Positions 27,146 to 35,482 of a stretch of DNA of 64,000 bases are shown here, in pieces (within the stretch, counting starts at the first letter, position 1; every line of letters starts with the position of its first letter). Source of the DNA: Chlorogloeopsis sp. ULAP01 (GTDB lineage: Bacteria; Cyanobacteriota; Cyanobacteriia; Cyanobacteriales; Nostocaceae); NCBI RefSeq assembly GCF_030381805.1, contig NZ_JAUDRH010000001.1, positions 124,001 to 188,000 of the forward strand. Direction: 5' to 3'. The notes below the pieces were generated by a model. It ran no database searches. It was not told where the DNA came from and was given only the letters and a program-made list of their open reading frames with translations. Both the position numbers and the translations under genes were made by a program.

Positions 27146-27679
27146 ATGCACGCCCATCATAACTGGGATAAACTCATCAAAGAGCTTGCTAGGAAAAGTA
27201 CCCAGAAAAAACCCACACAGGAAGATTTAGATTTACGAGTCAAGGAAGTAGATCGGAAGTTCCCTATCCCACAAGCACCGATACAAGCAGTTGGCGATCT
27301 GCCTGTCACAGTTCACCCTTACATCGCCGAGGAATGGGCAAATATGGTCAAGCATGGTGGCTCTAACTGGGGAGGGGCAATGAATCAAGGCAATGAAGAA
27401 ATTCTTCAACGGATAAATGAGAACAAAGGCAAGTTACCAATTGCCGACCAGCGAGAGATGTACTTCAAGATTATGACCTACAAGGCAACTGAGGCACAAA
27501 AGCAAGGAGAAACAGTCGTCGATTTTGTTCCGCTTAAAGATATTATGAATGACTTACAAGTATGGCGAGGAGAAGAAATTCGGCAGCAATATACCCCTAC
27601 TGAACACATACCCTCCCCTCAAAAGCAAACTGTCGCTGCTGCTGCACCTAAAACCAAGTCAAGAGAAGTTGAACTATAA
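27146..27679 (+). CDS. uncharacterised 177-residue protein
   Basis: A hydrophilic, lysine- and glutamine-rich protein without signal peptide or membrane segment. A basic N-terminal helix (KLIKELARKSTQKKPTQED) leads to PIPQAPIQAVGDLPVTVHPY and a middle part with HGGSNWGGAMNQGNEEI. The tail (TPTEHIPSPQ on) looks disordered. I do not recognise the family. The GAGGAG purine run is about 23 bases before the ATG, too far to be an ideal ribosome-binding site, so the start is uncertain. It lies in a gene-poor, repeat-marked region. Confidence 0.5.
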   Translation: MHAHHNWDKLIKELARKSTQKKPTQEDLDLRVKEVDRKFPIPQAPIQAVGDLPVTVHPYIAEEWANMVKHGGSNWGGAMNQGNEEILQRINENKGKLPIADQREMYFKIMTYKATEAQKQGETVVDFVPLKDIMNDLQVWRGEEIRQQYTPTEHIPSPQKQTVAAAAPKTKSREVEL

Positions 27680-27694
27680 ATTACCCGTCACCAA

Positions 27695-27840
27695 AAGACG
27701 ACGGGGAAGCCCGTTCCTTTAAGGGGCGGGAGGAATTGTCGTCCGTCGTCTTGGGGCAAGGGGCATTCATGCATTGGCCAATGCCCAATTCCCAATTCCC
27801 GATGCCCGCGAAATCCCCCAGACTTCAGTCGGGGGATGAG
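27695..27840. mobile_element. IS200/IS605-like remnant or MITE
   Basis: AAGACGACGG (27695-27704) and CCGTCGTCTT (27743-27752) form a perfect 10-bp inverted repeat around AAGCCCGTTCCTTTAAGGGG, a sequence style seen near IS200/IS605 ends. After a repeat of TGCCCAATTCCC type, a hairpin ATCCCCC with GGGGGAT (27813-27819 with 27831-27837) holds ACTTCAGT, typical of IS605-family end hairpins. No tnpA or tnpB is present, so it would be non-autonomous or a remnant. Confidence 0.45.
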
Positions 27841-28050
27841 CTTAACAAGTTTGCAAAGTTGCATTGGCAATATAAAAACTTGGGTTTAGAAGTTACGCAA
27901 ATTTACATCAGTTGCAAATTTCAAATTCAACAAGCTTTTCATTTATTTAAATGATTAGTTCATTGTTTTAAATAACACTAATTAAGGAGAAATTACTACG
28001 TAAAGCTCACGCAGATACTCAATGTACTATTTCAAGCGAAAAATCAAAAA

Positions 28051-28380
28051 GTGAGCTTAACATCTGAATTAAAAAATAGAAACTCACCTATCAGGGGATG
28101 GTTTGACTCTAGACTAAACCAAATAGTTATTAAAATGATTACTAGCCATAATCAATTATTAGAAAATCAAGAAATTATCAGGCCAGTTGATGGTGTAAAT
28201 TTTCCATTGGTAGGAAATGCGATCGCCAAAGCACTTGCTAAGTATCTAGGAAACATCTATGAAGATAAAACATGGTTTACTAATTGTCTTGCTCATGGTT
28301 TCCCCAAAATGAAATCAAAAAAACGGGGTGACAGTTTCACAAGCAACTATCAAAGAGACTTTACGGACTTTACCGCCTAG
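28051..28380 (+). CDS. uncharacterised fragment upstream of P450 stump
   Basis: A 109-codon frame from a GTG. Its first 90 residues (GWFDSRLNQIVIKMITSHNQ, then PVDGVNFPLVGNAIAKAL and TWFTNCLAHGFP) look like a real protein, but the last 20 (after KSKKRG) are the P450 DNA read in the wrong frame. It is therefore probably a truncated gene whose end was replaced by the P450 fragment at about 28320. I do not recognise the family. Start codon and expression are uncertain. Confidence 0.35.
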   Translation: MSLTSELKNRNSPIRGWFDSRLNQIVIKMITSHNQLLENQEIIRPVDGVNFPLVGNAIAKALAKYLGNIYEDKTWFTNCLAHGFPKMKSKKRGDSFTSNYQRDFTDFTA

Positions 28381-28759
28381 CTCTACTGCTAAACGCCGCC
28401 TCACCAAATCGGTGATTTTGGATGGAGTACTCTATGCCAAGGGTTGTAGTGTTATGGCTGAACCACGACTAGCGCACATGATGACAGAACATTTTCCGGA
28501 GCCGGATAAATTTGAGCCAGAGCGCTTTTTACCTCCGCGTAATGAAGGCAAAATGTACGAGTTTATCCCCTTTGGTGGGGGTGTACACGCCTGCTTAGGA
28601 GCGGAGATGGCGATGGTGGTGACTAAAATCTTTGCCGCTCATATTCTGCATTTATTTGATTGGCAACTGACACAAGAAGCAACTTTTGTACAGTTTCCGC
28701 TTAAGAAACTCAAGAATGATTATGAAATTAGTCTGCAAAAATGTGAGAGCTTGATGTAA
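28328..28759 (+). pseudogene. cytochrome P450, C-terminal remnant
   Basis: 143 codons from a GTG encode only the last third of a P450: the K-helix KETLRTLPP (ExxR), a FEPERFLPPRN meander and the haem-binding FGGGVHACLGAEMA with the ligand Cys. The substrate-binding and I-helix regions, about 300 residues, are missing, and a TGA lies just upstream in frame. It resembles CYP120-type cyanobacterial P450s. It cannot be a working oxygenase alone, so it is most likely a deletion remnant. Confidence 0.8.
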
Positions 28760-28809
28760 AGATTTTCTAGTCAGGTAGAGACGCTTAGAATAACGCGTCT
28801 CTACTATCA

Positions 28810-29004
28810 CTACGCGATATTGTTGATGGCTTGGTTCACAGCCGCTGCTGTTTCATAGTCTTTAATCGGTATCTGCTTCAAAGTCCGAAGAACTTTCTCA
28901 TCAAAACCTTTTTCTTCAGCACGCATAATCAAGTCTTTTTTGCTGATTGGGTAGACAACTTCGTTCAAGTTTTTCTGTAGTTGGCTCAGGTTCAAGTCTG
29001 TCAT
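28810..29004 (-). CDS. DUF2795 domain small protein
   Basis: A 64-residue protein of DUF2795 type: VVYPISKKDLIMRAEEKGFDE, a run with LRTLKQIPIKDYETAAAVNQA and a short end. The family is small, alpha-helical and of unknown function, seen in many bacteria. AAGGAG stands just before the ATG, so translation is likely. It sits between the P450 remnant and the methyltransferase genes without close linkage. Confidence 0.8.
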   Translation of the reverse strand: MTDLNLSQLQKNLNEVVYPISKKDLIMRAEEKGFDEKVLRTLKQIPIKDYETAAAVNQAINNIA

Positions 29005-29215
29005 GATTTTTCTCCTTAGGGTACGACTCTGTGTACTGCTAAAGGGAGTACTAAATCAGTTAGTCCTTTGTAATCTCCTATACTATTTTGGAGATATATA
29101 GCTTCTTGACATCAGACTAAAGGTAGAGATTTGACTTGCTCAAAATATAAACAGGATGGGTAAGCTTTTTACAATACAACTGAACAGCCTGTACTTGGAG
29201 AGTATTTAGACTTCT

Positions 29216-29908
29216 CTAACCAACATAGTAAGAGTATTCAAAACCTGCTCCTATTGTCAGAGTCATTGATTCAAAACCATTTTTCCCCGATCGCATATAT
29301 TCCACGTAAGGGCGGAGAGTCTTTTTAAAAGTAAAGATATTGTCGGCTAAAACAACGGAACCAGAACGTAATTTTGGTTTGAGTAGCTCAAGAATTGGTA
29401 TGTACAAATCTTTCCATCCGTCAAGCAGAACAAGATCTACAGGTTCTGGCACATCCCTTAAGGTTTCGAGCGCATCTCCCAAACGGATATCTGTAACTTG
29501 AGATAAACCTGCTTCAGCAAGATTGGCAACTGCACGCTCATGTTTTGATGGCTCGAATTCAGTGCCAACTACTACCTCTCCTTGATTGTCGCGAACAGCA
29601 GCAGCAAGATAAATTGTTGAAACTCCAAACGATGTGCCAAACTCAACCACTCGTTTTGCCCCAACTGAGCGTGCCATCAGATACAGAAACTTACCTTGCT
29701 CCCGTGAAATGGGAATATAAAGGTTTTTGGTTGTTTGAGGAGTAAGAATTTCAAACATCTGTTTGCCTGCTAGACGTCCAGCAATAACTTGGGGTAAAAG
29801 TTGTAAGAAACGCCAGCGATCGCCCCGTGCTGCGTCATGGAGACGACTGAGAACTGTGTATACTTGTTGACATCTTAGTGAGCAAACCTGTTGTGTTAGA
29901 TATTCCAT
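29216..29908 (-). CDS. class I SAM-dependent O-methyltransferase
   Basis: A 230-residue methyltransferase of the caffeoyl-CoA/catechol O-methyltransferase style. The SAM-binding motif is VVEFGTSFGVSTIYLA, followed by VGTEFEPSKHERAVANL, and the metal- or substrate-linked DLVLLDGWKDLY and LADNIF motifs. GGGAGA precedes the ATG. It is the last of three minus-strand genes with an AraC regulator and a PrmA-like methyltransferase, gaps of 86 and 32 bases, so they may form an operon. The acceptor is unknown. Confidence 0.87.
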   Translation of the reverse strand: MEYLTQQVCSLRCQQVYTVLSRLHDAARGDRWRFLQLLPQVIAGRLAGKQMFEILTPQTTKNLYIPISREQGKFLYLMARSVGAKRVVEFGTSFGVSTIYLAAAVRDNQGEVVVGTEFEPSKHERAVANLAEAGLSQVTDIRLGDALETLRDVPEPVDLVLLDGWKDLYIPILELLKPKLRSGSVVLADNIFTFKKTLRPYVEYMRSGKNGFESMTLTIGAGFEYSYYVG

Positions 29909-29994
29909 TATGTTTCTCCCTGTCTTTGCCTTAAAGATAAGATGTTTGACAGGTTGATGTCTGATAGGTTCTTGCTGGCTGCAACAGATTCTTG

Positions 29995-30882
29995 CTATTT
30001 TCTGAGAAAGATTTTGGGTGTGACACCAACCAGTCGTTTGAAGTGATGGCTGAGATGGCTTGGATTAGCAAAACCAGCTTGAAAGGCTACTTCAGTTACA
30101 TTCAGGTTACTGTGCAAAAGTAATTGTTTGGCATACTCCACACGTTGCCTAATCACGTATTGATGAACCGAAACCCCCATTGACTGTTTAAATAGGTGTG
30201 CAAAATAGTATCGACTCATGCCAACTTGAGAAGCGATCGCATCCAATGACAAATCCTCTGCTAGATGCTCGTTGATATATTCAACAGCCTGACGCAACTT
30301 GTATTTAGGAAGTCCTGCCGCGTATTCTTGAATGCAGTGTTGTTTGGCAGAATAGTGTCGTAATAAATGCACTGCTAGCATTGTTGCTGCTGATTCAGCG
30401 TAAAGGCGGCTACCTGTTTTGTCTGTTTCCAATACTGACTTGAGTGCTAGCCCAATTTGATAAACAAGCGGATCGGCTTTTGCAAACTGGGGTGTAATCT
30501 CGACGCGATCGGGATCGATTGACTCGTAAGCGGTAAGGGCAATTAGAGCAGGTTCAACAGAGAGTGTGATGCACTCAATTTCCAAATTCCAAGATAAGCT
30601 GTGAAACACCTTTGCAGGCACGATTGCAATTTCACCACTGCTAATGCACTTATTGTAGTGGTGTCCATCAATCGCACACTCTATTTGCTGTGGATGCTTA
30701 AAAATAGGAATATTAATTTCGTGAGCGGCATCGATGTGATTGGGAGTTTCATGGGGTGGTTGGCAGTGATATTCAAGATTAATTCCACTCCAACCAACTG
30801 GCTGGCTGGAAATCAAGGGTAAGCGAGGGAGGTGGTATATATCTTTAAACTTAGAACTCAGAAAAGATTTTTCCTTTGGCAT
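29995..30882 (-). CDS. AraC family transcriptional regulator
   Basis: A 295-residue regulator. The N-terminal half is a cupin-like sensing domain with HYNKCISSGEIAIVPAKVFH. The C-terminal 100 residues hold two helix-turn-helix motifs (LSLDAIASQVGMSRYYFAHLF and NVTEVAFQAGFANPSHLSHHF), the AraC/XylS DNA-binding pattern. It lies between two methyltransferase genes in the same direction, so it may control them. Its ligand is unknown. Confidence 0.92.
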   Translation of the reverse strand: MPKEKSFLSSKFKDIYHLPRLPLISSQPVGWSGINLEYHCQPPHETPNHIDAAHEINIPIFKHPQQIECAIDGHHYNKCISSGEIAIVPAKVFHSLSWNLEIECITLSVEPALIALTAYESIDPDRVEITPQFAKADPLVYQIGLALKSVLETDKTGSRLYAESAATMLAVHLLRHYSAKQHCIQEYAAGLPKYKLRQAVEYINEHLAEDLSLDAIASQVGMSRYYFAHLFKQSMGVSVHQYVIRQRVEYAKQLLLHSNLNVTEVAFQAGFANPSHLSHHFKRLVGVTPKIFLRK

Positions 30883-30914
30883 CTTTGGTTACCCCTGATT
30901 TTTCCCCTCGCCCA

Positions 30915-31871
30915 TTATTCTGCTTTCAAGCGATGAGCAAGTGCTACCCACTCGTTGATTCGTTCACAATCAATCACTTCAAATCCTGCCTCTGTTAAAG
31001 CTGTGACAACATCATCTTCGCGATCGCTTGTAAACCCAGAGGTAATTAATAGTCCTTGGTGTGCATGAGTATTACGTAGTGCACGCTGAAAATCACTAGC
31101 GAGGGCAATATGCATTCGTGCCAGAATATTGGCAACAATCAAGTCAAATGTCTCTGTAACTTCGATTTTTTCTACATTGCCGATGGTATCTCCTCCCATC
31201 CAATGCCCAAAGTCGCTTCCACTTCCCAGGCTTCCTTCTATAACTGTCACCTGTTGTTCTACTCCATTACGACGTACAGCATCCTGAGTTGCATTCACAG
31301 CAGTACTGTCGTTGTCTAGCGCCAAAACTTTAGCTCCCAACTTTGCGATCACTACACTCAAAATACCTGAACCTGAACCCAAATCAAGGACATTCATGTT
31401 AGGGACAATATACCTCTCAAGTAGTCGCACAGAGACAATCGTTGCTGGGTGTAAACCGCTACCAAAAGATAGAGTTTTCTTTAATCTCAAGATGACTTCG
31501 CCTGCTACCTCAGATTGATAAGGAGTATCAGGAGCAAGGACAACAAATCGTTTACCAATTCTATTTACAAGGGGGTTGAGTAAATCTGCATCTGTAGTTT
31601 TTTTTTCAACCACACTCATCTGCATCTCAGTTGTTAACCCCGTGCGGTGCAAAGGCGATAGTAAATTTACAATTTTTTCTACACGTATTCTTGAAGTGGC
31701 ATCATAGGGTAGATATATGTAAATTGTAAATGTCCATTGGGAGTGTTCTAAATCCCGATCAATATATTGTGTAATCTGAATATCATTAATATCGACAGTC
31801 TCAGCAAGCAGCGTACAAACCCAATCAACCGCCTCATGTGTTGTATCGAGGCTCAATTCCATCCAAGGCAT
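30915..31871 (-). CDS. PrmA-like (ribosomal protein L11 methyltransferase-like) methyltransferase
   Basis: A 318-residue protein with the PrmA layout. An N-terminal alpha/beta region comes first, then FGSGLHPAT (the PrmA FGTGxHPTT motif, altered), the SAM site VLDLGSGSGILSVVIAKLGA and DLIVANILARMH. An extra segment (SGSDFGHWMGGDTIGNVEK) sits before the last motif. I chose the ATG at 31871 because GGGGAGAAAT precedes it. Since it is paired with AraC and an O-methyltransferase, it may methylate a small molecule or another protein rather than L11. Confidence 0.75.
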   Translation of the reverse strand: MPWMELSLDTTHEAVDWVCTLLAETVDINDIQITQYIDRDLEHSQWTFTIYIYLPYDATSRIRVEKIVNLLSPLHRTGLTTEMQMSVVEKKTTDADLLNPLVNRIGKRFVVLAPDTPYQSEVAGEVILRLKKTLSFGSGLHPATIVSVRLLERYIVPNMNVLDLGSGSGILSVVIAKLGAKVLALDNDSTAVNATQDAVRRNGVEQQVTVIEGSLGSGSDFGHWMGGDTIGNVEKIEVTETFDLIVANILARMHIALASDFQRALRNTHAHQGLLITSGFTSDREDDVVTALTEAGFEVIDCERINEWVALAHRLKAE

Positions 31872-32341
31872 ATTTCTCCCCTGTTGTAGCTGCATCACTA
31901 TTGCACGAATACCAACCTGACAGTGAGATTAGTTGGTGACAAACAGCTTTTCAATAGTAGCTCATGCTTAAACTAAATTTTTGAAAATTTATTAAGATAA
32001 TGTTACTTTTTGATAGATATCTTGGTATTTTTTAACACTTTTATCTACTAGTAACAAAGTCTTCTATGAAGCCTCTATTAAAGCCTCTTGTGGTTTATTT
32101 GTTGGCTGTAATTAAAAGATAAAATGAATACTATAGATTTTTTGTTTAGTTACGATATACCTTCCTTAAGTTAGATTAGGTATATATACTTTTGTATAGT
32201 AATATAAAATAAAAGATAAAAAGTAACTTTTAGTAAAGTTTGACTACATTCCACAAAGCAGTAGGGGAATAGTCTAACTGAGTTTTGTTGAGCTGATAGG
32301 ATGCCACACAGCATCTGTGTGCAGCGAATTTTGAATTTTAA
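31872..32341. other. AT-rich gap
   Basis: About 470 very AT-rich bases that must hold the divergent promoters of the PrmA-like operon and the UbiB-type gene. I see no clear operator, RNA gene or ORF. Short frames here look spurious. Confidence 0.5.
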
Positions 32342-34078
32342 ATGAAAGAGGTAAATAAGGGAGTGACTTCGCAAACCCTTACACAAAATAATCGACGCTA
32401 CGATCCAGATGTGATCGCTCGCTACTACCGCTATCGTCCTTGGCTTGCTTGGGCGCGAGCACTGGTGATTATCTGGAATTTTACCGGATTTGTTCTCGGT
32501 CTCAAGTGGGACGAATGGCTAAATCAAGTCGAACAGAACAAGTTAAAACGAGCTGTTCAACTGCGACAGATGCTGACACGTCTTGGCCCTACTTTTATTA
32601 AAGTTGGTCAAGCCTTATCTACGCGTCCAGATTTGATACGTAAAGATTTCCTAGAAGAACTAGTAAAACTGCAAGATCAATTACCGCCATTCGATAATGC
32701 GATCGCCTATCAATTGATTGAAACCGAACTAGGGCGTTCATTACAGGAAGTATATAGCGAGTTGTCTGAGGCTCCTGTTGCTGCTGCTTCCTTGGGTCAA
32801 GTATATCGCGGTCGCTTGCACAGTGGCGAAGAAGTGGCGGTGAAGGTGCAGCGCCCCAATTTACGCCCACTTCTCAGCCTCGATCTTTATTTAATGCGTT
32901 GGGCTGCTAAGTGGCTATCTCCTTGGTTACCTCTCAATCTCGGTCACGATCTAAGCTTGATTGTGGACGAATTTGGGATCAAGTTATTTGAGGAAATTGA
33001 TTACCTCAATGAAGGGCGCAACGCTGAAAAATTTGCCACTAACTTCCGTAACGATCCGCGTGTTAAAGTTCCAGCTATTTACTGGCGTTATACTTCCACC
33101 CGTGTTTTAACACTGGAGTGGCTGAATGGCTTTAAGCTTACTGATACAAAAAGAGTTCGCGAAGCTGGCTTAGATCCGGAGTCTATTATCGAAATTGGGG
33201 TAACTTCGGGTTTACAGCAACTGTTGGAACACGGTTTCTTCCATGCCGATCCCCATCCAGGTAATTTATTTGCCATGCCTGATGGGAGGATGGGCTACAT
33301 CGATTTTGGCATGATGGATCAGTTGGATGAAACCACCAAAGAAACACTGGTGGATGCGCTGGTGCATCTGATCAATAAAGACTATAACGACTTAGCACAA
33401 GACTTTGTGAATCTGGGTTTCTTGACACCAGATACAGATATTCGTCCCATTGTGCCAGCCCTAGAAGCAGTATGGGGAGATGCCATTGGCAAAAACGTGG
33501 GAGATTTTAACTTCAAAACAATTACAGATAAGTTCTCGGAATTGATGTATGATTATCCTTTTCGAGTTCCTGCCAAATTCGCTTTAATTATTCGTTCTTT
33601 GGTGACGCAAGAAGGTATTGCCCTTAGTCTCAACCCAAATTTCAAAATTGTAGAAGTAGCCTATCCCTACGTAGCGCGGCGGTTACTAACTGGCGAATCT
33701 CCTCAATTACGCCGACGCTTGTTGAATGTGTTGTTCAAAGAAGGTAAATTCCAGTGGCAGCGATTAGAGAATATGATTGCGATCGCTCGCACTGATGGAG
33801 ACTTTGATGTATTGCCCACAGCTAAGTTGGGGTTGCAATATCTCTTGTCTGATGAAGGTAAGTTTTTGCGCCGTCAGTTAATATTAGCTCTGACTGAAGA
33901 TGATCGCTTGCATACTGAAGAAGTGCAACGTTTGTGGAATTTGGTGAAAGACGACTTAACACCAAATCGATTGTTTGATGTAGCGATCGGAGTTTTGACA
34001 GAATTATCTAGAGAAGGAGTGGCGGCAATCTTACCATCAGTTACTGCTTTGACTTCTTTTCATAGTAAAACTAGCTAA
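32342..34078 (+). CDS. AarF/UbiB/ABC1 family atypical kinase
   Basis: A 578-residue protein of the UbiB/ADCK family. The Ala-rich nucleotide loop is AAASLGQVYRG, the conserved KVQRPN follows, then the catalytic loop HADPHPGNLF and the DFG-like IDFGMM; KxGQ is seen early as FIKVGQALSTRPDL. Family members support quinone or prenyl-lipid (tocopherol, plastoquinone) metabolism through an ATPase-like kinase fold. Cyanobacteria carry several paralogues; which one this is cannot be told. It stands as a single gene. Confidence 0.93.
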   Translation: MKEVNKGVTSQTLTQNNRRYDPDVIARYYRYRPWLAWARALVIIWNFTGFVLGLKWDEWLNQVEQNKLKRAVQLRQMLTRLGPTFIKVGQALSTRPDLIRKDFLEELVKLQDQLPPFDNAIAYQLIETELGRSLQEVYSELSEAPVAAASLGQVYRGRLHSGEEVAVKVQRPNLRPLLSLDLYLMRWAAKWLSPWLPLNLGHDLSLIVDEFGIKLFEEIDYLNEGRNAEKFATNFRNDPRVKVPAIYWRYTSTRVLTLEWLNGFKLTDTKRVREAGLDPESIIEIGVTSGLQQLLEHGFFHADPHPGNLFAMPDGRMGYIDFGMMDQLDETTKETLVDALVHLINKDYNDLAQDFVNLGFLTPDTDIRPIVPALEAVWGDAIGKNVGDFNFKTITDKFSELMYDYPFRVPAKFALIIRSLVTQEGIALSLNPNFKIVEVAYPYVARRLLTGESPQLRRRLLNVLFKEGKFQWQRLENMIAIARTDGDFDVLPTAKLGLQYLLSDEGKFLRRQLILALTEDDRLHTEEVQRLWNLVKDDLTPNRLFDVAIGVLTELSREGVAAILPSVTALTSFHSKTS

Positions 34079-34148
34079 TGGTTAACAGCTAATGGTTAAA
34101 TAAAAAACAATGAGCAGTTAGCAATTAGCAATCTTAATCAGGAGATTC

Positions 34149-34523
34149 ATGTACTACTATCAGCTACAACCGCCGTATTTGCTTCTAGTTTTCGGTTTGT
34201 TTGTTGCCTTAACATCTGGTTTAGCGCTAGCTGGAACACTAAAATTAATCGCAGCAAAATGGCAAAATAAGGGTGCAGAAAACTCCGATGATCAGTTGTC
34301 GAAAAGTCAATTAACTTTGCCTTTTTTAGGTATAACTGGTGGTGTAGGTTTTTTTCTCTGTTCAGGATTTGAAATATTTGGTTTCCCACCCTTGCTTTCC
34401 TATGGAATTGGCATACCATTGGCGATTGTGACTTGCTTGTTTGTGTGGTTGCAGTTGAGAAGTATGTTGGTTTATGCGGAAGAAAGAGGAATCGAATCTT
34501 TAGATTTAGATTCTTGGAGATAG
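34149..34523 (+). CDS. three-helix membrane protein of unknown function
   Basis: A 124-residue protein with hydrophobic segments at about residues 7-30 (LLLVFGLFVALTSGLALAG), 55-75 (LPFLGITGGVGFFLCSG) and 80-102 (LLSYGIGIPLAIVTCLFVWL), and an acidic C-terminus. AGGAG lies just before the ATG at 34149. I do not recognise a family. It follows the UbiB-type gene by 70 bases, so it may be co-transcribed. Confidence 0.65.
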   Translation: MYYYQLQPPYLLLVFGLFVALTSGLALAGTLKLIAAKWQNKGAENSDDQLSKSQLTLPFLGITGGVGFFLCSGFEIFGFPPLLSYGIGIPLAIVTCLFVWLQLRSMLVYAEERGIESLDLDSWR

Positions 34524-34683
34524 AGTTGCAGCAAATTAAAGAATTCAGAATTCAGAATAAATTACTCTGGATTCTGATTTCAGATTGAAAAAATTAATAC
34601 TGGTAGTAGTGTATATTCTTCATAGCTGTCATAATTAGGTAAGCTAAAATTAGAGAAGCTTTCAGTCCCTCTTGTTTTTCTAT

Positions 34684-34932
34684 ATGCTTCTAAGCGAAAT
34701 TTTACCAACCGTCAGTCAACTTTCTCATCAAGATAAACTTCGGTTGATCCATTTTCTTCTTTTAGCAGTTGCAAAAGAAGAAGGATGTAGCTTAGAACCT
34801 GTTGCAGATATTGAATCAGAGAGCGCACTTCTAAATCAACTATCATCAACTGAAGCTATTGTATGGTCTCCTCAAGCAGATCGTGAGACAGTTCAAGCCT
34901 TATCAGATATTCTGCAAACAGCACAGTCGTAG
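34684..34932 (+). CDS. small helical protein, possible antitoxin-like
   Basis: An 82-residue protein from the ATG at 34684 (a TTG four codons upstream is also in frame). It begins with a helical SEILPTVSQLSHQDKLRLIH segment and ends with an IVWSPQADRETVQALSDIL motif, a layout seen in small cyanobacterial proteins next to toxin genes. The next genes downstream are a broken antitoxin-like gene and a vapBC pair, so an antitoxin-like role is plausible but unproven. Confidence 0.5.
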   Translation: MLLSEILPTVSQLSHQDKLRLIHFLLLAVAKEEGCSLEPVADIESESALLNQLSSTEAIVWSPQADRETVQALSDILQTAQS

Positions 34933-34980
34933 TTTAGTTGACAGTCGTTAAAATAAAAACAGTTTACTTTGTTTCCAAAA

Positions 34981-35196
34981 ATGTTTAAAACAGTTGAAGG
35001 AATATATAAAAACGGTAAAATTGAGCTTGCCGAAACGCCACACGGTATTACCTAAAGCCGTGTATTCGTTACTTTCTTAGAAAATAAACCCACCACTTGG
35101 CCAGAAACAATTATACAACATCAAGGTGTAGCAGAAAGTATCATTTTTGAATCCTATCGGAATGAGCTGCTACCACCTAATGAAATAGAATTTTAA
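34981..35196 (+). pseudogene. antitoxin-like gene with one internal stop
   Basis: Read from the ATG at 34981, the frame gives 24 codons (MFKTVEGIYKNGKIELAETP then HGIT). A TAA follows at 35053-35055, then 46 further codons in the same frame (SRVFVTFLENKPTT on, ending NEIEF) to the TAA at 35194. A single base change (for example GAA or CAA to TAA) would explain it. A second, more decayed copy lies at 14817. The small gene probably belonged to an antitoxin-type family. Confidence 0.8.
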
Positions 35197-35245
35197 TCAT
35201 GGGTTATCTACTCGATAATTAACTACTTAACAGGAGAATGATGTT

Positions 35246-35482
35246 ATGACTTCCCAAGTTGTAGATACTAACTCCGAATTAATTATAAAGCTGCAAACCC
35301 TACCACCAGAACAGCAACAACAGGTGTTAGATTTTGTAGAATTTTTAGTACAGAAATATGTTCAACCTCCAGAAAAACCCAAAAAACGGGTATTGGGTTT
35401 ACATAAAGGTCAAATTTGGATGAGTGATGATTTTAATGAACCTTTACCAGATGAATTTTGGTTAGGTGAAGGTGAAATATGA
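35246..35482 (+). CDS. VapB-type antitoxin, DUF2281
   Basis: A 78-residue protein with the DUF2281 layout: KLQTLPPEQQQQVLDFVEFL, then a proline- and lysine-rich linker and GLHKGQIWMSDDFNEPLPDE at the end, the part that would wrap around a PIN toxin. Its stop overlaps the start of the vapC gene by four bases, a standard antitoxin-toxin coupling. AGGAG is present upstream. Confidence 0.85.
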   Translation: MTSQVVDTNSELIIKLQTLPPEQQQQVLDFVEFLVQKYVQPPEKPKKRVLGLHKGQIWMSDDFNEPLPDEFWLGEGEI

